DNA from: Emticicia fluvialis
Lineage (GTDB): Bacteria; Bacteroidota; Bacteroidia; Cytophagales; Spirosomataceae
Length of the DNA stretch: 64,000 bases
Assembly (NCBI RefSeq): GCF_024793945.1
Contig: NZ_JANUSD010000005.1
Span: 186,001-250,000, forward strand
Direction: 5' to 3'
Below, piece by piece: positions 7,111-15,660 of the stretch. The translations under genes and the position numbers were made by a program. The notes beneath the pieces were generated by a model that saw only the letters and a program-made list of their open reading frames with translations, made no database searches and was not told where the DNA came from. Numbering within the stretch: the first letter of the stretch is position 1; each line of letters opens with the position of its first letter.

Positions 7111-9603
7111 TTAAACGGGGTCTACATCAACCACCACATTAACTTCCTTATGCTCTCTGATTTGTTGCATTTCTGTTATAGTCTCTCTTAAAAACGCTTT
7201 GGCAGCCTTAATATTCAGCTTGTCTTTTTCAAGTTTCAGCATAATATCAAATAAAAACTTGTTTCTGATACGTTCAATTAGTGCCTTTTCAGGCCCCAGC
7301 ACGCGCGCTTTACCGAGTTTATCTAATAGTTTGTCAGCCAGCCAGTGGGCGGCTTTTTCTGCCTTTTCGGCCTCTTCGTGCTTGATAGTAATAGAAATAA
7401 GCCTCGAAAACGGCGGGTACAGATAGCTTTCTCTTTCTGATATCTCTTCCTGATAAAACCCGGGGTAATCGTTTATTACTACTTTTTGTAAGATAGACTG
7501 GTCTGTATTATTGGTCTGTATCAACACCCTGCCTCTTTTGGAACGCCTGCCCGCCCGGCCACTCACCTGCGTGAGCATCTGAAAGGCTCTTTCTGACGCC
7601 CGGAAATCAGGGAAATGAATCATGCGGTCGGCATCAAAAATACCTACCAGGCTCACCTGGTCAAAATCCAGCCCCTTGCTAATCATTTGTGTACCCACCA
7701 GTATGTCTGTGCCGCCTTGCTCAAACGCTGCTATGATGTTCTGATACGCGTTTTTTGTGCGGGTGGTATCAAGGTCCATGCGCTGAACCCGTGCCTCCGG
7801 GAACATGATTTTCAGGTCGTCTTCCAGTTTTTCTGTGCCAAAGCCAACGGTTCTTATCTTGCCTGAACCACAAACCGGACAAACCCTTGGCATCTCTTCC
7901 TTGTGCCCGCAATAGTGGCAGCGTAATTCTTTCGAGTGCATGTGGAAAGTAAGGCTTACCGCACATTGCTCACACTCAGACACCCAACCGCACTCCTGGC
8001 AGTTCAGGTAAGGAGAGTAGCCGCGCCGGTTCTGAAAAATGATGGTCTGCTCACGATTGGAAAGATTATTCTGAATACCTTCATGAAGCACACTCGAAAA
8101 ATCGTTTTTCATATTTTTCGATTTCCGTTCTTTTTTCAAATCCACCAGCATAATTTCAGGCAATTGAGCCTCGCCGAAACGTTGATTCAGCTCAACAAAA
8201 CCATACCTGCCTGTTTGTGCCTGATAGTAGCTTTCAACGGAGGGTGTGGCAGAGCCTAACAGGATTTTGGCTCCCTGTTTCAGCCCCAGCATGATGCCTA
8301 CGTCGCGTGCATGATACCGCGGGGCGGGGTCAAACTGTTTGTAAGAGGTCTCGTGTTCTTCATCAATTATTACAAGACCCAGATTATCCATTGGTAAAAA
8401 TATAGCTGAGCGAACCCCTACCACAAACTGATAGCGGCCGTCAATAATACCTCTCCAGACCTCAACCCTTTCATTATCTGAGAACTTGGAATGGTACACA
8501 CCCATTTTATCGCCAAACACACGTTTCAGCCGAACGACTATCTGTGTAGTAAGGGCAATTTCAGGTAAGAGATACAGCACCTGCGAGCCGCCTTCCAGTA
8601 CCTTCTGAATTAAATCGATATAGATTTCGGTTTTACCGCTTCCGGTAATACCATGCAACAATACAATGTCTTTTTCCTGAAAATTCTGAAGAATTGCATC
8701 ACTTGCCGCCTGCTGTGCAACAGTCAATTCAATTTTAAGAGGCTCTGTCGGGAAATCATCACCAAAGCGCGAAACAGTTACTTCAAATGGCTCTAGTATC
8801 CCCTTATTAATCAGGGTGTTTAAGGCAGAATCGGAGGTTTCGCCATCTGTGAAAACTGACTTGTCTACACCATCGGTGTTTTTGGCTGGCAAATCATGAA
8901 TAGGAATATGCTTGAGGTACTCCATAATCACCATTTGCTGTTTTGCTGATTTACTGAGCGAATCAACCAGATTCAGTACTTCTTCACTTCCTTCATAAAC
9001 GCGCTTCAAACGTACTTTTTTGGCAATTTTCGGCTTGTATTTTTCCTTCACCTCTTCGTACATAATGATGGCATGCTTGCTGATAAGCGATTTTATCATC
9101 GCGTTGATGTTCTTTTCACCAACAAACTTCAGGGCATCGTCATAAGTAAGAGAGGTTTGGGTATTCAGTATTTCCAGAAACGCTTTCTCTTTTTCATCAA
9201 GCAGCTCAGGATAATCAAAATCCGGGTTCAATTGTATTCTTGACTGGCTGCTCACTTTCAGTCCGGAGGGCACAGCCACGTTCATTACCTCACCAATGCT
9301 GCACATGTAGTATTCGGCAATCCACTCAAAAAGCCATAATTGTGACGACGTAACCAGGGGGTCAATGTCCAGGAGTTCAAGAATGTATTTGGCCTGGTAT
9401 TTTTCCGGCGGTTTAGTGTGTATTTTGCCTACCACAGCTGTTACAACCCTGTTTTTCCCGAATTCTACAATTACGCGTGCTCCTGTCTTGATGTCGTTCA
9501 CAAAGTGGCGGGGTACGCGGTAAGTAAACATACGCGGAATAGGCACCGGCAGAATAACGTCGGCAAAGTAGGTGGTTTCAACAGAAAAAAGCTCTTCGGT
9601 CAT
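7111..9603 (-). CDS. priA: Primosomal protein N' (replication restart helicase PriA)
   Basis: 830 residues from the ATG at 9603 (a TTG three codons upstream is less likely). The N-terminal DNA-binding domain FADVILPVPIPRMFTYRVP is diagnostic. The helicase core has Walker A GITGSGKTEIY (about residue 322), a DEEH box (about 414), GSATPSVESYYQ, and GTQMISKGLDF and SGRAGRRSKRGRV in the second lobe. Eight cysteines in CQECGWVSECEQC, CHYCG and CPVCGSG bind two zinc ions. PriA recognises stalled forks and D-loops and loads the replicative helicase. It is monocistronic as far as visible. Confidence 0.96.
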   Translation of the reverse strand: MTEELFSVETTYFADVILPVPIPRMFTYRVPRHFVNDIKTGARVIVEFGKNRVVTAVVGKIHTKPPEKYQAKYILELLDIDPLVTSSQLWLFEWIAEYYMCSIGEVMNVAVPSGLKVSSQSRIQLNPDFDYPELLDEKEKAFLEILNTQTSLTYDDALKFVGEKNINAMIKSLISKHAIIMYEEVKEKYKPKIAKKVRLKRVYEGSEEVLNLVDSLSKSAKQQMVIMEYLKHIPIHDLPAKNTDGVDKSVFTDGETSDSALNTLINKGILEPFEVTVSRFGDDFPTEPLKIELTVAQQAASDAILQNFQEKDIVLLHGITGSGKTEIYIDLIQKVLEGGSQVLYLLPEIALTTQIVVRLKRVFGDKMGVYHSKFSDNERVEVWRGIIDGRYQFVVGVRSAIFLPMDNLGLVIIDEEHETSYKQFDPAPRYHARDVGIMLGLKQGAKILLGSATPSVESYYQAQTGRYGFVELNQRFGEAQLPEIMLVDLKKERKSKNMKNDFSSVLHEGIQNNLSNREQTIIFQNRRGYSPYLNCQECGWVSECEQCAVSLTFHMHSKELRCHYCGHKEEMPRVCPVCGSGKIRTVGFGTEKLEDDLKIMFPEARVQRMDLDTTRTKNAYQNIIAAFEQGGTDILVGTQMISKGLDFDQVSLVGIFDADRMIHFPDFRASERAFQMLTQVSGRAGRRSKRGRVLIQTNNTDQSILQKVVINDYPGFYQEEISERESYLYPPFSRLISITIKHEEAEKAEKAAHWLADKLLDKLGKARVLGPEKALIERIRNKFLFDIMLKLEKDKLNIKAAKAFLRETITEMQQIREHKEVNVVVDVDPV

Positions 9604-9680
9604 TTTTGGCAAACTAAGGTATTCTAAAAAAAACAGTTTAAATGAAAGCAGACCTAAGCCCGCTAAATATAAACGTTTTT

Positions 9681-9724
9681 TAAGTCATTCAGGTATTGAG
9701 TATCAATATATGCCTGAATGCTTA
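9681..9724. repeat. Long imperfect inverted repeat between mntH and priA
   Basis: CATTCAGG (9686-9693) pairs with CCTGAATG (9713-9720). Inside it TATTGA (9694-9699) pairs with TCAATA (9703-9708), with a 4-base bulge, and outside it AAG pairs with CTT across a one-base bulge. It lacks an adjacent T-run and is distinct from the mntH terminator at 9795-9824. It lies about 80-120 bases upstream of priA. Function unknown: it could be a 5-prime leader hairpin or a dispersed repeat. Confidence 0.5.
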
Positions 9725-9794
9725 ATGAATAAACAATGATTGAGCCGACTTGATTCAAAAACAGATAGATATTAAAGCGCCTTTGAGAGAGAGT

Positions 9795-9824
9795 AAAGCC
9801 GGGGAATGATAATCACCCGGCTTT
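9795..9824 (-). terminator. Probable terminator of mntH
   Basis: AAAGCCGGG and CCCGGCTTT form a perfect 9-bp GC-rich stem with a 12-base loop, 11 bases downstream of the mntH stop. The T tract is short (TTT within the stem). Confidence 0.6.
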
Positions 9825-9834
9825 CTGTAAAACC

Positions 9835-11175
9835 TTAAAAAATTGTATCAATAAGCAGATAGCCATTCAGGCTGATGATAATAAACGCCACAACCCAGGC
9901 TGTGTATTTTACCCAGTTTGGGTTTGCAAATGTGCCCATTTTCAGTTTGTCAGACGTAAAGGCTACCAACGGCACCACGGCAAAGCTTAATTGCAAAGAC
10001 AAAATTACCTGGCTAAGCACCAGCAAATCGGAAGTGCCTCTTTCGCCATAAATAATAGCAACAATCAGTGCCGGCACAATGGCAATTAAGCGGGTAATTA
10101 ATCTACGTAGCCAGGGCTTCAGTTTAATGTTCAGAAAACCCTCCATTACAATCTGCCCGGCAAGTGTACCGGTCAGGGTAGAGTTTTGCCCTGCTGCCAG
10201 AAGTGCCACTGCAAAGAACAAACCGGCCAGTTTTACACCCAGAATGGGGTCTAAAAGGTGGTAGGCATCTGTAATATCGGCCACGTGCTGGTTGTTTGAA
10301 AAGTGGAAGGTAGCCGCAGCCATGATAAGTATGGCAGCATTGATAAAAAAGGCAAGGAATAATGATACCGTAGAGTCTATGGTAGCATATTTTATGGCTT
10401 GTCTCTTGGCAGGTACGGTATCTTCAATTTTACGGGTTTGTACAATGCTTGAGTGCAGGTAAAGGTTATGTGGCATAACCGTTGCCCCCAGAATACCAAT
10501 GGCAATGTAAAGCATTTCAGGGTTTACCACAATCTGGGTGCTTGGTACCAGACCTTTGGCCACGCCAAACCAGTCGGGGTTTGAAACAATGATTTCATAC
10601 CCGAAGCAAAGCAGAATAATCAGTATCAGTGCGCCCACTATTACCTCAATGAGCCTGAAACCCTTGTTTTGTAAAAACAGAATAAAGATTACGTCAACGG
10701 CTGTAATGATGATACCATACGTAAGCGGAATATTAAAGAGCAGGTTCAGGGCCACGGCTGCACCTATTACTTCGGCCAGGTCGCAGGCAGCAATGGCTAC
10801 TTCTGCCAGAATCCACAGCACAAAAGAAACGGGTCTTGAATAAGCATCACGGCAGGCCTGCGCCAGGTCTCGCCCGGTGGCAATGCCCAGTTTCAGCGAC
10901 AGGTGCTGCAGCAGCATGGCAAACAAATTAGATATTAAAATAACCGAAAGCAGGGTGTAGCCAAATTTGGCACCGCCGGCAATATCGGTAGCCCAGTTGC
11001 CTGGGTCCATGTATCCTACTGCTACCATCAGACCCGGCCCGATAAAGGCCGAGAGTTTTTTCCAGAAGCCTCCGGATGTATGAACAGCAATGCTGCCGTG
11101 TACCTCCGGCAGCGAAACCCTATTGATTTTGGTTTTCCAACCTTTATTTTGGTCTGTTGGTAATGTCTTCTCCAT
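9835..11175 (-). CDS. mntH: Nramp family divalent metal (Mn2+/Fe2+) transporter MntH
   Basis: 446 residues with about eleven membrane helices. The two diagnostic metal-coordinating motifs are present: DPGN at residues 57-60 in GLMVAVGYMDPGNWATD (TM1) and MPHNLYLHSS near residue 240 (TM6). Nramp proteins import Mn2+ or Fe2+ with protons across the inner membrane. It is divergent from a DtxR/MntR-type regulator, and an inverted repeat of the type bound by such regulators sits between them, so manganese-dependent repression is likely. The N-terminal 35 residues are hydrophilic and cytoplasmic. Confidence 0.95.
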   Translation of the reverse strand: MEKTLPTDQNKGWKTKINRVSLPEVHGSIAVHTSGGFWKKLSAFIGPGLMVAVGYMDPGNWATDIAGGAKFGYTLLSVILISNLFAMLLQHLSLKLGIATGRDLAQACRDAYSRPVSFVLWILAEVAIAACDLAEVIGAAVALNLLFNIPLTYGIIITAVDVIFILFLQNKGFRLIEVIVGALILIILLCFGYEIIVSNPDWFGVAKGLVPSTQIVVNPEMLYIAIGILGATVMPHNLYLHSSIVQTRKIEDTVPAKRQAIKYATIDSTVSLFLAFFINAAILIMAAATFHFSNNQHVADITDAYHLLDPILGVKLAGLFFAVALLAAGQNSTLTGTLAGQIVMEGFLNIKLKPWLRRLITRLIAIVPALIVAIIYGERGTSDLLVLSQVILSLQLSFAVVPLVAFTSDKLKMGTFANPNWVKYTAWVVAFIIISLNGYLLIDTIF

Positions 11176-11245
11176 GGTAGTTCAGCTACACTAAATCTAA
11201 ATTTTATGCAATAATAAAAACAAAAATGTGGTTATCAAAATAAAA

Positions 11246-11263
11246 TTTTAGGTTTGTCTAAAA
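11246..11263. promoter_or_regulatory. Predicted MntR/DtxR-type operator between mntH and mntR
   Basis: TTTTAGGTTTGTCTAAAA has perfect 6-bp arms (TTTTAG and CTAAAA) around a 6-base centre. It resembles DtxR-family sites with TTAGG half-sites. It ends one base before the mntR -33 element and lies in the expected promoter region of divergent mntH, so one bound regulator dimer could act on both genes. The dyad is seen; binding is inferred. Confidence 0.6.
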
Positions 11264-11264
11264 A

Positions 11265-11295
11265 TTTGATTAATCAGGTATAACTTTTACTTTTG
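11265..11295 (+). promoter_or_regulatory. Bacteroidota-type promoter of mntR
   Basis: TTTG (11265-11268), a 19-base spacer and TACTTTTG (11288-11295) match the -33 and -7 consensus exactly. The predicted transcript starts near 11302, about 23 bases before the chosen ATG. This rules against the GTG at 11295 as start codon because it lies inside the -7 element. Confidence 0.65.
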
Positions 11296-11324
11296 TGCTT
11301 GTATCACCATCTTTTTTAAGGTAT

Positions 11325-11981
11325 ATGACTTCATTTACAGAGGAAAACTATCTGAAAATTATTTACATGCTGAGCGAGCAGAATGGCGGAAATGAAGTTA
11401 GTACCAACGAGTTGGCCGAGCATACGCAAACCAAGGCAGCCTCGGTTTCTGATATGCTACGCAAACTGGCCGAGAAGAATTTTATCAATTATCGCAAATA
11501 TCAGGGGGTAACCTTAACCAAAGAAGGGCAGCACATAGCATTAAGTATTATCCGTAAGCACCGGCTGTGGGAGGTTTTTCTGGTAGAAAAACTGGGCTTC
11601 GGTTGGGACGAAATACATGACATTGCCGAGCAGCTGGAGCACATAGATTCTAAAGAACTTACTGAAAAGCTGGACGACTTCTTAGGTAATCCGCAATTTG
11701 ACCCACATGGTGACCCTATACCGGATGCCAAGGGCAAAATGCCGATGCTCAGGTCTCATAAGTTATCTGAAATACCTGTCGACCACACGGTAGCAATGGT
11801 TGGGGTGTCAGTACATTCACCTGCTTTTTTGCAGCACCTGGACAAAAACCATATTACGCTTGGCTGTCATATTAAAATTCAGGAAGTAAGTGATTTCGAT
11901 AAGTCTTATACGGTTTTAATAGATAACGCGCATGTTGTTTTTGTAAGTAACGAAGTTGCCAAAAACCTGCTTGTGCAGTAA
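11325..11981 (+). CDS. mntR: Metal-dependent transcriptional regulator, DtxR/MntR family
   Basis: 218 residues from the ATG at 11325, chosen because the promoter -7 box covers the alternative upstream GTG. The N-terminal winged helix MTSFTEENYLKIIYMLSEQNG...STNELAEHTQTKAASVSDMLRKLAEKNFINYRKYQGVTLT is followed by the metal-binding dimerisation region with RKHRLWEVFLVEKLGFGWDEIHDIAEQLEH, which carries the family's Glu and His ligands. A C-terminal domain of about 75 residues (FeoA/SH3-like) follows. MntR binds Mn2+ and represses manganese uptake genes; divergent mntH is the obvious target. Confidence 0.9.
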   Translation: MTSFTEENYLKIIYMLSEQNGGNEVSTNELAEHTQTKAASVSDMLRKLAEKNFINYRKYQGVTLTKEGQHIALSIIRKHRLWEVFLVEKLGFGWDEIHDIAEQLEHIDSKELTEKLDDFLGNPQFDPHGDPIPDAKGKMPMLRSHKLSEIPVDHTVAMVGVSVHSPAFLQHLDKNHITLGCHIKIQEVSDFDKSYTVLIDNAHVVFVSNEVAKNLLVQ

Positions 11982-12028
11982 AAGCTGTTAAAGTTTTATA
12001 ATTTAAGCTGATTATGCGCTTCTTTTCA

Positions 12029-12036
12029 TAATTTTG
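12029..12036 (+). promoter_or_regulatory. Candidate -7 element upstream of the LptF/LptG gene
   Basis: TAATTTTG fits the TAnnTTTG consensus and lies 80 bases before the permease start. No convincing -33 element is seen at the expected spacing. Confidence 0.3.
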
Positions 12037-12115
12037 TGTGTTGTATATATAGCCCTGTCAGAGATTAGAGCCCAATCTCTTCTTTTTTGAGGTAACCTAT
12101 ATTGTTAAACCTTGC

Positions 12116-13195
12116 ATGAATATACTCGATAAATACTTAATCAAACGATTTCTCACAACTTATATATTTGCGGTTCTGGTAATTGTTTTGATTATCATGG
12201 TGATTGATTTTGTGGAGAAAAACGATGATTTTATCCAGAAACAGGCACCTATGCGGGCTATTCTGCTACAATATTATGCCAATCTTGCTCCTTACTGGGC
12301 CAATTATATCAGCCCGCTCATGATTTTCATATCAACGGTATTCTTTACAGCCCAGATGGCTGCCCATACCGAGATTGTAGCCATTCTGAGCAGCGGTGTA
12401 AGTTTTCCGCGTCTGATGCTGCCTTACTTTTTAGGCTCTTCGGTTATTGCTGTTTTTTCATTTGTAATGGTAGGCTGGATACTCCCCAAAGCCAATACCG
12501 AACGGCTGGCATTTGAGAATGTATATGTGAACGATAAGTTTTACTTTTCAACCCGTGACTTCCACACTGCAGTAGCGCCTAATACTTATGCGTATATGTC
12601 GAGCTATAATAATGACGCCAAAACCGGGTATGATTTTACACTTGAGAAAATTGTTAATAATAAACTGGTAGAAAAGCTGAGCGCCAAACGGATTGACTGG
12701 AACGACAGCACCAAAAAATGGCGCATACATAACTATAAAATCAGAACGCTGGGCGTAATGAAAGACAAAATGGTTTATGGTGACACACCAAAAGATACCA
12801 CCATCAATTTGTCGCCCAAAGATTTTGAGAATGAACACCAGATACATGAATCATTTACGATTCCTGAACTGCAAGAAAAAATATCTCTCATCAAGACCCG
12901 CGGTGCTGAAGGGATAGAATCTTATGAAATTGAACTTTATCAGCGTTTTGCTACGCCCTTTGCTGTTATCATACTTTCTTTAATGGGTCTCATAGTGTCT
13001 GCACGCAAGGCCAGGGGTGGGGTAGGTTTCCAGATAGCCGTGGGTTTCGTGCTGGCGTTTGTTTATATTCTGTTTTATATCATGTCTAAAGGTATTGCCG
13101 AGTCTGGCAATATGCCTCCTATACTGGCCGTCTGGCTGCCCAATATTGTATTTGGTATGATTGGTACCGTCATGTACTTTACCGTGCCGCGGTAA
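12116..13195 (+). CDS. LptF/LptG family permease (lipopolysaccharide export)
   Basis: 359 residues of the YjgP/YjgQ family. The N-terminus MNILDKYLIKRFLTTYIFAVLVIVLIIMVIDFVEKNDDF is the typical start and first membrane helix; two more helices follow before residue 125, then a periplasmic beta-jellyroll-like stretch (about 130-270), then three C-terminal helices starting near FATPFAVIILSLMGLIVSARKARGGVG. LptF and LptG form the membrane part of the LptB2FG transporter that extracts lipopolysaccharide from the inner membrane. Only one such gene is present here, as is usual for the dispersed lpt genes of Bacteroidota. Its stop codon abuts that of the convergent hydrolase gene. Confidence 0.9.
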   Translation: MNILDKYLIKRFLTTYIFAVLVIVLIIMVIDFVEKNDDFIQKQAPMRAILLQYYANLAPYWANYISPLMIFISTVFFTAQMAAHTEIVAILSSGVSFPRLMLPYFLGSSVIAVFSFVMVGWILPKANTERLAFENVYVNDKFYFSTRDFHTAVAPNTYAYMSSYNNDAKTGYDFTLEKIVNNKLVEKLSAKRIDWNDSTKKWRIHNYKIRTLGVMKDKMVYGDTPKDTTINLSPKDFENEHQIHESFTIPELQEKISLIKTRGAEGIESYEIELYQRFATPFAVIILSLMGLIVSARKARGGVGFQIAVGFVLAFVYILFYIMSKGIAESGNMPPILAVWLPNIVFGMIGTVMYFTVPR

Positions 13196-13897
13196 TTATC
13201 TAAGTATTATTTTTACTGTACCAACAACCCTGCTTGCCCATAAGTCATGCATTTTTGCAGAAAAATGCAACTGGTCGTCGGCAATGTAGGCTGCCTCAGG
13301 GTGTTCGCGCGTCAGAGTAGTTATATCAATAAAAGAAATTCCCATTTTGTCGCAGGCATCTTTTGCTACTTTGTTGAAAGCATCAATATCCTGTGCGATT
13401 TTTTCTTTGTTATAAGCCTGTGCATAGGGCGTAATACTGTAGTCGGGTATCGACAAAACAAACACACGCCGGGCATCAGCATGGGCAAGGGTAGCGCTTG
13501 TTTCCAAGAGTTCGGTAAATTCTTTTTTATAGGTATCAATGCTTTGGCCGTTAAACTGGTTGTTAACGCCAATCATAAGCGACACCATATCGTAAGTGCC
13601 TGCAGGTTTGGTGCGGGCCACGGCATCGGCAAGGTTACGGGTGGTCCAGCCGGTTCCTGCTACTACGTCAAACCTATTTATTGTAAAATCACTTTTCAGC
13701 AATTCAATGAGCTGGTTAGCCCAGCGGTCTTTTTCCAATACACTTTCGCCTATAGTGTAAGAGTCTCCCAAAGCCAGAAAACTTCTCTCAGGAATATTCT
13801 CCTCTTTTTGGGGAGATAATTCAACAGTTGATGGCGAGCCGCTAACACATGAAAACAGAAAAGTTGCCAGCGATAAATGAGCAAAAAATTTATACAT
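13196..13897 (-). CDS. SGNH/GDSL hydrolase family lipoprotein
   Basis: 233 residues. The N-terminus MYKFFAHLSLATFLFSC is a lipoprotein signal with the modified Cys at 17. FLALGDSYTIGESV (block I, nucleophile Ser in GDSY), the Gly of block II, MIGVNNQ (block III, Asn) and the C-terminal DQLHFSAKMH (block V, Asp and His) make the SGNH catalytic set complete. Such enzymes act as esterases, lysophospholipases or carbohydrate deacetylases; the substrate is not apparent. It is convergent with the LptF/LptG gene, with zero bases between the two stop codons. Confidence 0.88.
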   Translation of the reverse strand: MYKFFAHLSLATFLFSCVSGSPSTVELSPQKEENIPERSFLALGDSYTIGESVLEKDRWANQLIELLKSDFTINRFDVVAGTGWTTRNLADAVARTKPAGTYDMVSLMIGVNNQFNGQSIDTYKKEFTELLETSATLAHADARRVFVLSIPDYSITPYAQAYNKEKIAQDIDAFNKVAKDACDKMGISFIDITTLTREHPEAAYIADDQLHFSAKMHDLWASRVVGTVKIILR

Positions 13898-13981
13898 AAC
13901 TGATATAACCTGATTTAAACGTTTATGTACTATTCTGTAATTATATTTAGATTATAAACGGGAATTTAACGGTAGAAGTCC

Positions 13982-13989
13982 TATTTTTG
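13982..13989 (+). promoter_or_regulatory. Candidate -7 element of argG
   Basis: TATTTTTG fits TAnnTTTG and lies 47 bases upstream of the argG ATG. A matching -33 element is not obvious. Confidence 0.35.
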
Positions 13990-14036
13990 CAAAATTTTAT
14001 TAAAACCTATATTCCGTTTCGGCGGCTGATATAATT

Positions 14037-15233
14037 ATGAAAGTTGTTTTAGCCTATAGTGGAGGATTAGACACCTCGTTTTGCGTAAAGTACCTGACCG
14101 AAGAGCTGGGTCATGAAGTGCATTCCGTATTGGTTGATACGGGTGGGTTTACAGAAGAAGAAATCAAGGATATTGAAACAAAGGCGTATGAACTGGGCGT
14201 TAAAAACCATCATACCGCCCGCATGGTAGGCGAATATTATCAGAAATGTATCAGGTATCTGGTGTATGGCAATATCCTGAAAAACAATACGTATCCGCTT
14301 TCAGTAAGTGCCGAGCGTATGTTTCAGGCAGTAGCAGTGGCTGACTACGCCAAAGAAATTGGCGCCGAAGCTGTTGCACACGGAAGCACAGGTGCCGGAA
14401 ACGACCAGGTTCGTTTTGATATGGTTTTCAGAATCGTTCTTCCTAATGCACAAATTATTACGCCTATCCGTGACCTGCGTTTGTCGCGTGAGGCTGAAAT
14501 AGATTTTCTGAAGTCGAAAGGCGTAGTGCGCGAATGGCATAAAGCAGCCTACTCAATTAATAAGGGTTTATGGGGAACCTCAGTAGGAGGTAAAGAAACC
14601 CTCACTTCTGATGGGTTCTTACCCGAAAGCGCATTCCCGACACAGGTAACCAGGAAAAAAGGAAGCGAAATAACGCTACAATTCATAAAAGGTGAACTCA
14701 AAGGTGTAAACGGCCGCCGGTTTAAAAATCCGGTAGATGCCATCCGTCGTTTGTCAGAGCTAGCCTCTCCATACGGAATTGGCCGTGACATCCACGTGGG
14801 CGATACTATTATCGGTATTAAAGGCCGTGTAGGATTCGAGGCCGCTGCTCCGTTGATTATCATCAAGGCACACCATTTGTTAGAGAAACACGTGCTTACC
14901 AAATGGCAGCAATACTGGAAGCAGAACCTTGCCGAATGGTATGGTATGCTTTTGCACGAAGGCCAGTTCCTTGAGCCACTGATGCGTAATATTGAAACGT
15001 TTCTTGAAAGTACCCAAACCAATGTAACTGGTGAGGTGCGTGTGCAACTGGCACCGTATCATTTCCAGTTATTGGGTATCAAGTCAGACTACGATATGAT
15101 GTCGCCGGTATTTGGCAGCTATGGAGAAATGAACAATGCGTGGTCTGGCGATGATGTAAGAGGTTTCTCTAAAATCATGTCCAATCAGGTAATGATTCAT
15201 GAGAAAATAGCCGAACTGGCTGCGAAGAAGTAA
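14037..15233 (+). CDS. argG: Argininosuccinate synthase
   Basis: 398 residues, normal for the enzyme. The ATP pyrophosphatase loop AYSGGLDTSFCVKYL lies at residues 6-20, and other family segments are AHGSTGAGNDQVRFD (about 114-128) and SINKGLWGTSVGGKET. ArgG joins citrulline and aspartate with ATP in the penultimate step of arginine synthesis. No other arginine genes are adjacent, and a strong terminator follows. The alternative of a tRNA-modifying PP-loop enzyme is excluded by the full-length ArgG match. Confidence 0.96.
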   Translation: MKVVLAYSGGLDTSFCVKYLTEELGHEVHSVLVDTGGFTEEEIKDIETKAYELGVKNHHTARMVGEYYQKCIRYLVYGNILKNNTYPLSVSAERMFQAVAVADYAKEIGAEAVAHGSTGAGNDQVRFDMVFRIVLPNAQIITPIRDLRLSREAEIDFLKSKGVVREWHKAAYSINKGLWGTSVGGKETLTSDGFLPESAFPTQVTRKKGSEITLQFIKGELKGVNGRRFKNPVDAIRRLSELASPYGIGRDIHVGDTIIGIKGRVGFEAAAPLIIIKAHHLLEKHVLTKWQQYWKQNLAEWYGMLLHEGQFLEPLMRNIETFLESTQTNVTGEVRVQLAPYHFQLLGIKSDYDMMSPVFGSYGEMNNAWSGDDVRGFSKIMSNQVMIHEKIAELAAKK

Positions 15234-15283
15234 GTCAATAACATTAATAAAAAGTTATTGACTTTTAATTGATTACTATAAGC

Positions 15284-15330
15284 GAGACCCCGAAAATACG
15301 ATGCTTTCAGTATTTTCGGGGTTTCACTTT
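15284..15330 (+). terminator. Strong rho-independent terminator of argG
   Basis: ACCCCGAAAATAC (15287-15299) and GTATTTTCGGGGT (15310-15322) form a perfect 13-bp stem, extendable by three further pairs with one G-T wobble, with a 10-base loop, followed by TTTCACTTTTTG. It isolates argG from the lasso cluster downstream. Confidence 0.85.
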
Positions 15331-15453
15331 TTGTTTGCAATCAATGCCCAATAGTATAAATTGATCCTGTACAAATCCAATGTTTGCTACCATTTAAAAA
15401 GTAAACTTGTATTCAAAAAACCATTTTTTTATTATTCGCTTAGTTTCATTAGC

Positions 15454-15486
15454 TTTGTGAAATAGCATCTTGCTATTATACCATTT
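15454..15486 (+). promoter_or_regulatory. Predicted promoter of the lasso precursor with palindromic operator in the spacer
   Basis: TTTG (15454-15457) is followed after 21 bases by TACCATTT (15479-15486), a partial match to TAnnTTTG. The spacer holds AATAGCATCTTGCTATT (15461-15477), a palindrome with perfect 7-bp arms around three bases. A dyad between the two promoter elements is a classical repressor position. No regulator gene is adjacent, so its partner is unknown. Confidence 0.4.
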
Positions 15487-15503
15487 TTTAAATACATTAA
15501 ATT

Positions 15504-15647
15504 ATGAAAACAGAAAAAACTGAAAGTGCTCAAGACACATTTACCCTTGAAGAATGGACAAAACCCTCAGTAGAAATACTTTCTATAATGGAAGTAACTA
15601 TGGGTTCGAGCGATGCAGGAGAAGATTATGCATCTGAAATAAGCTAA
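15504..15647 (+). CDS. Predicted lasso peptide precursor
   Basis: This 47-residue ORF is too short for most gene finders. Leader: W18-x-x-P21-x-V-x-x-L26 is the W/YxxPxxxxL recognition motif bound by the PqqD-like B1 protein, and T32 is the conserved penultimate leader Thr. The core would then start at G34 and read GSSDAGEDYASEIS. Cyclases join the Gly1 amine to an Asp or Glu at core position 7, 8 or 9; Glu7 and Asp8 are both available, leaving a tail of six or seven residues. The last residue is Ser, the site phosphorylated by HPr-kinase-like enzymes in paeninodin-type clusters, and such a kinase is encoded 450 bases downstream. The identification rests on the motif fit plus neighbouring cyclase, B1 and kinase genes. 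Ring size and product are inferred. Confidence 0.8.
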   Translation: MKTEKTESAQDTFTLEEWTKPSVEILSIMEVTMGSSDAGEDYASEIS

Positions 15648-15660
15648 TGCTAGCATAAAT

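Noticed and set aside
13247..13819. 190-codon plus-strand ORF opposite the SGNH hydrolase gene
   Set aside because: It is antisense to a gene with complete catalytic motifs and shows no protein family features.
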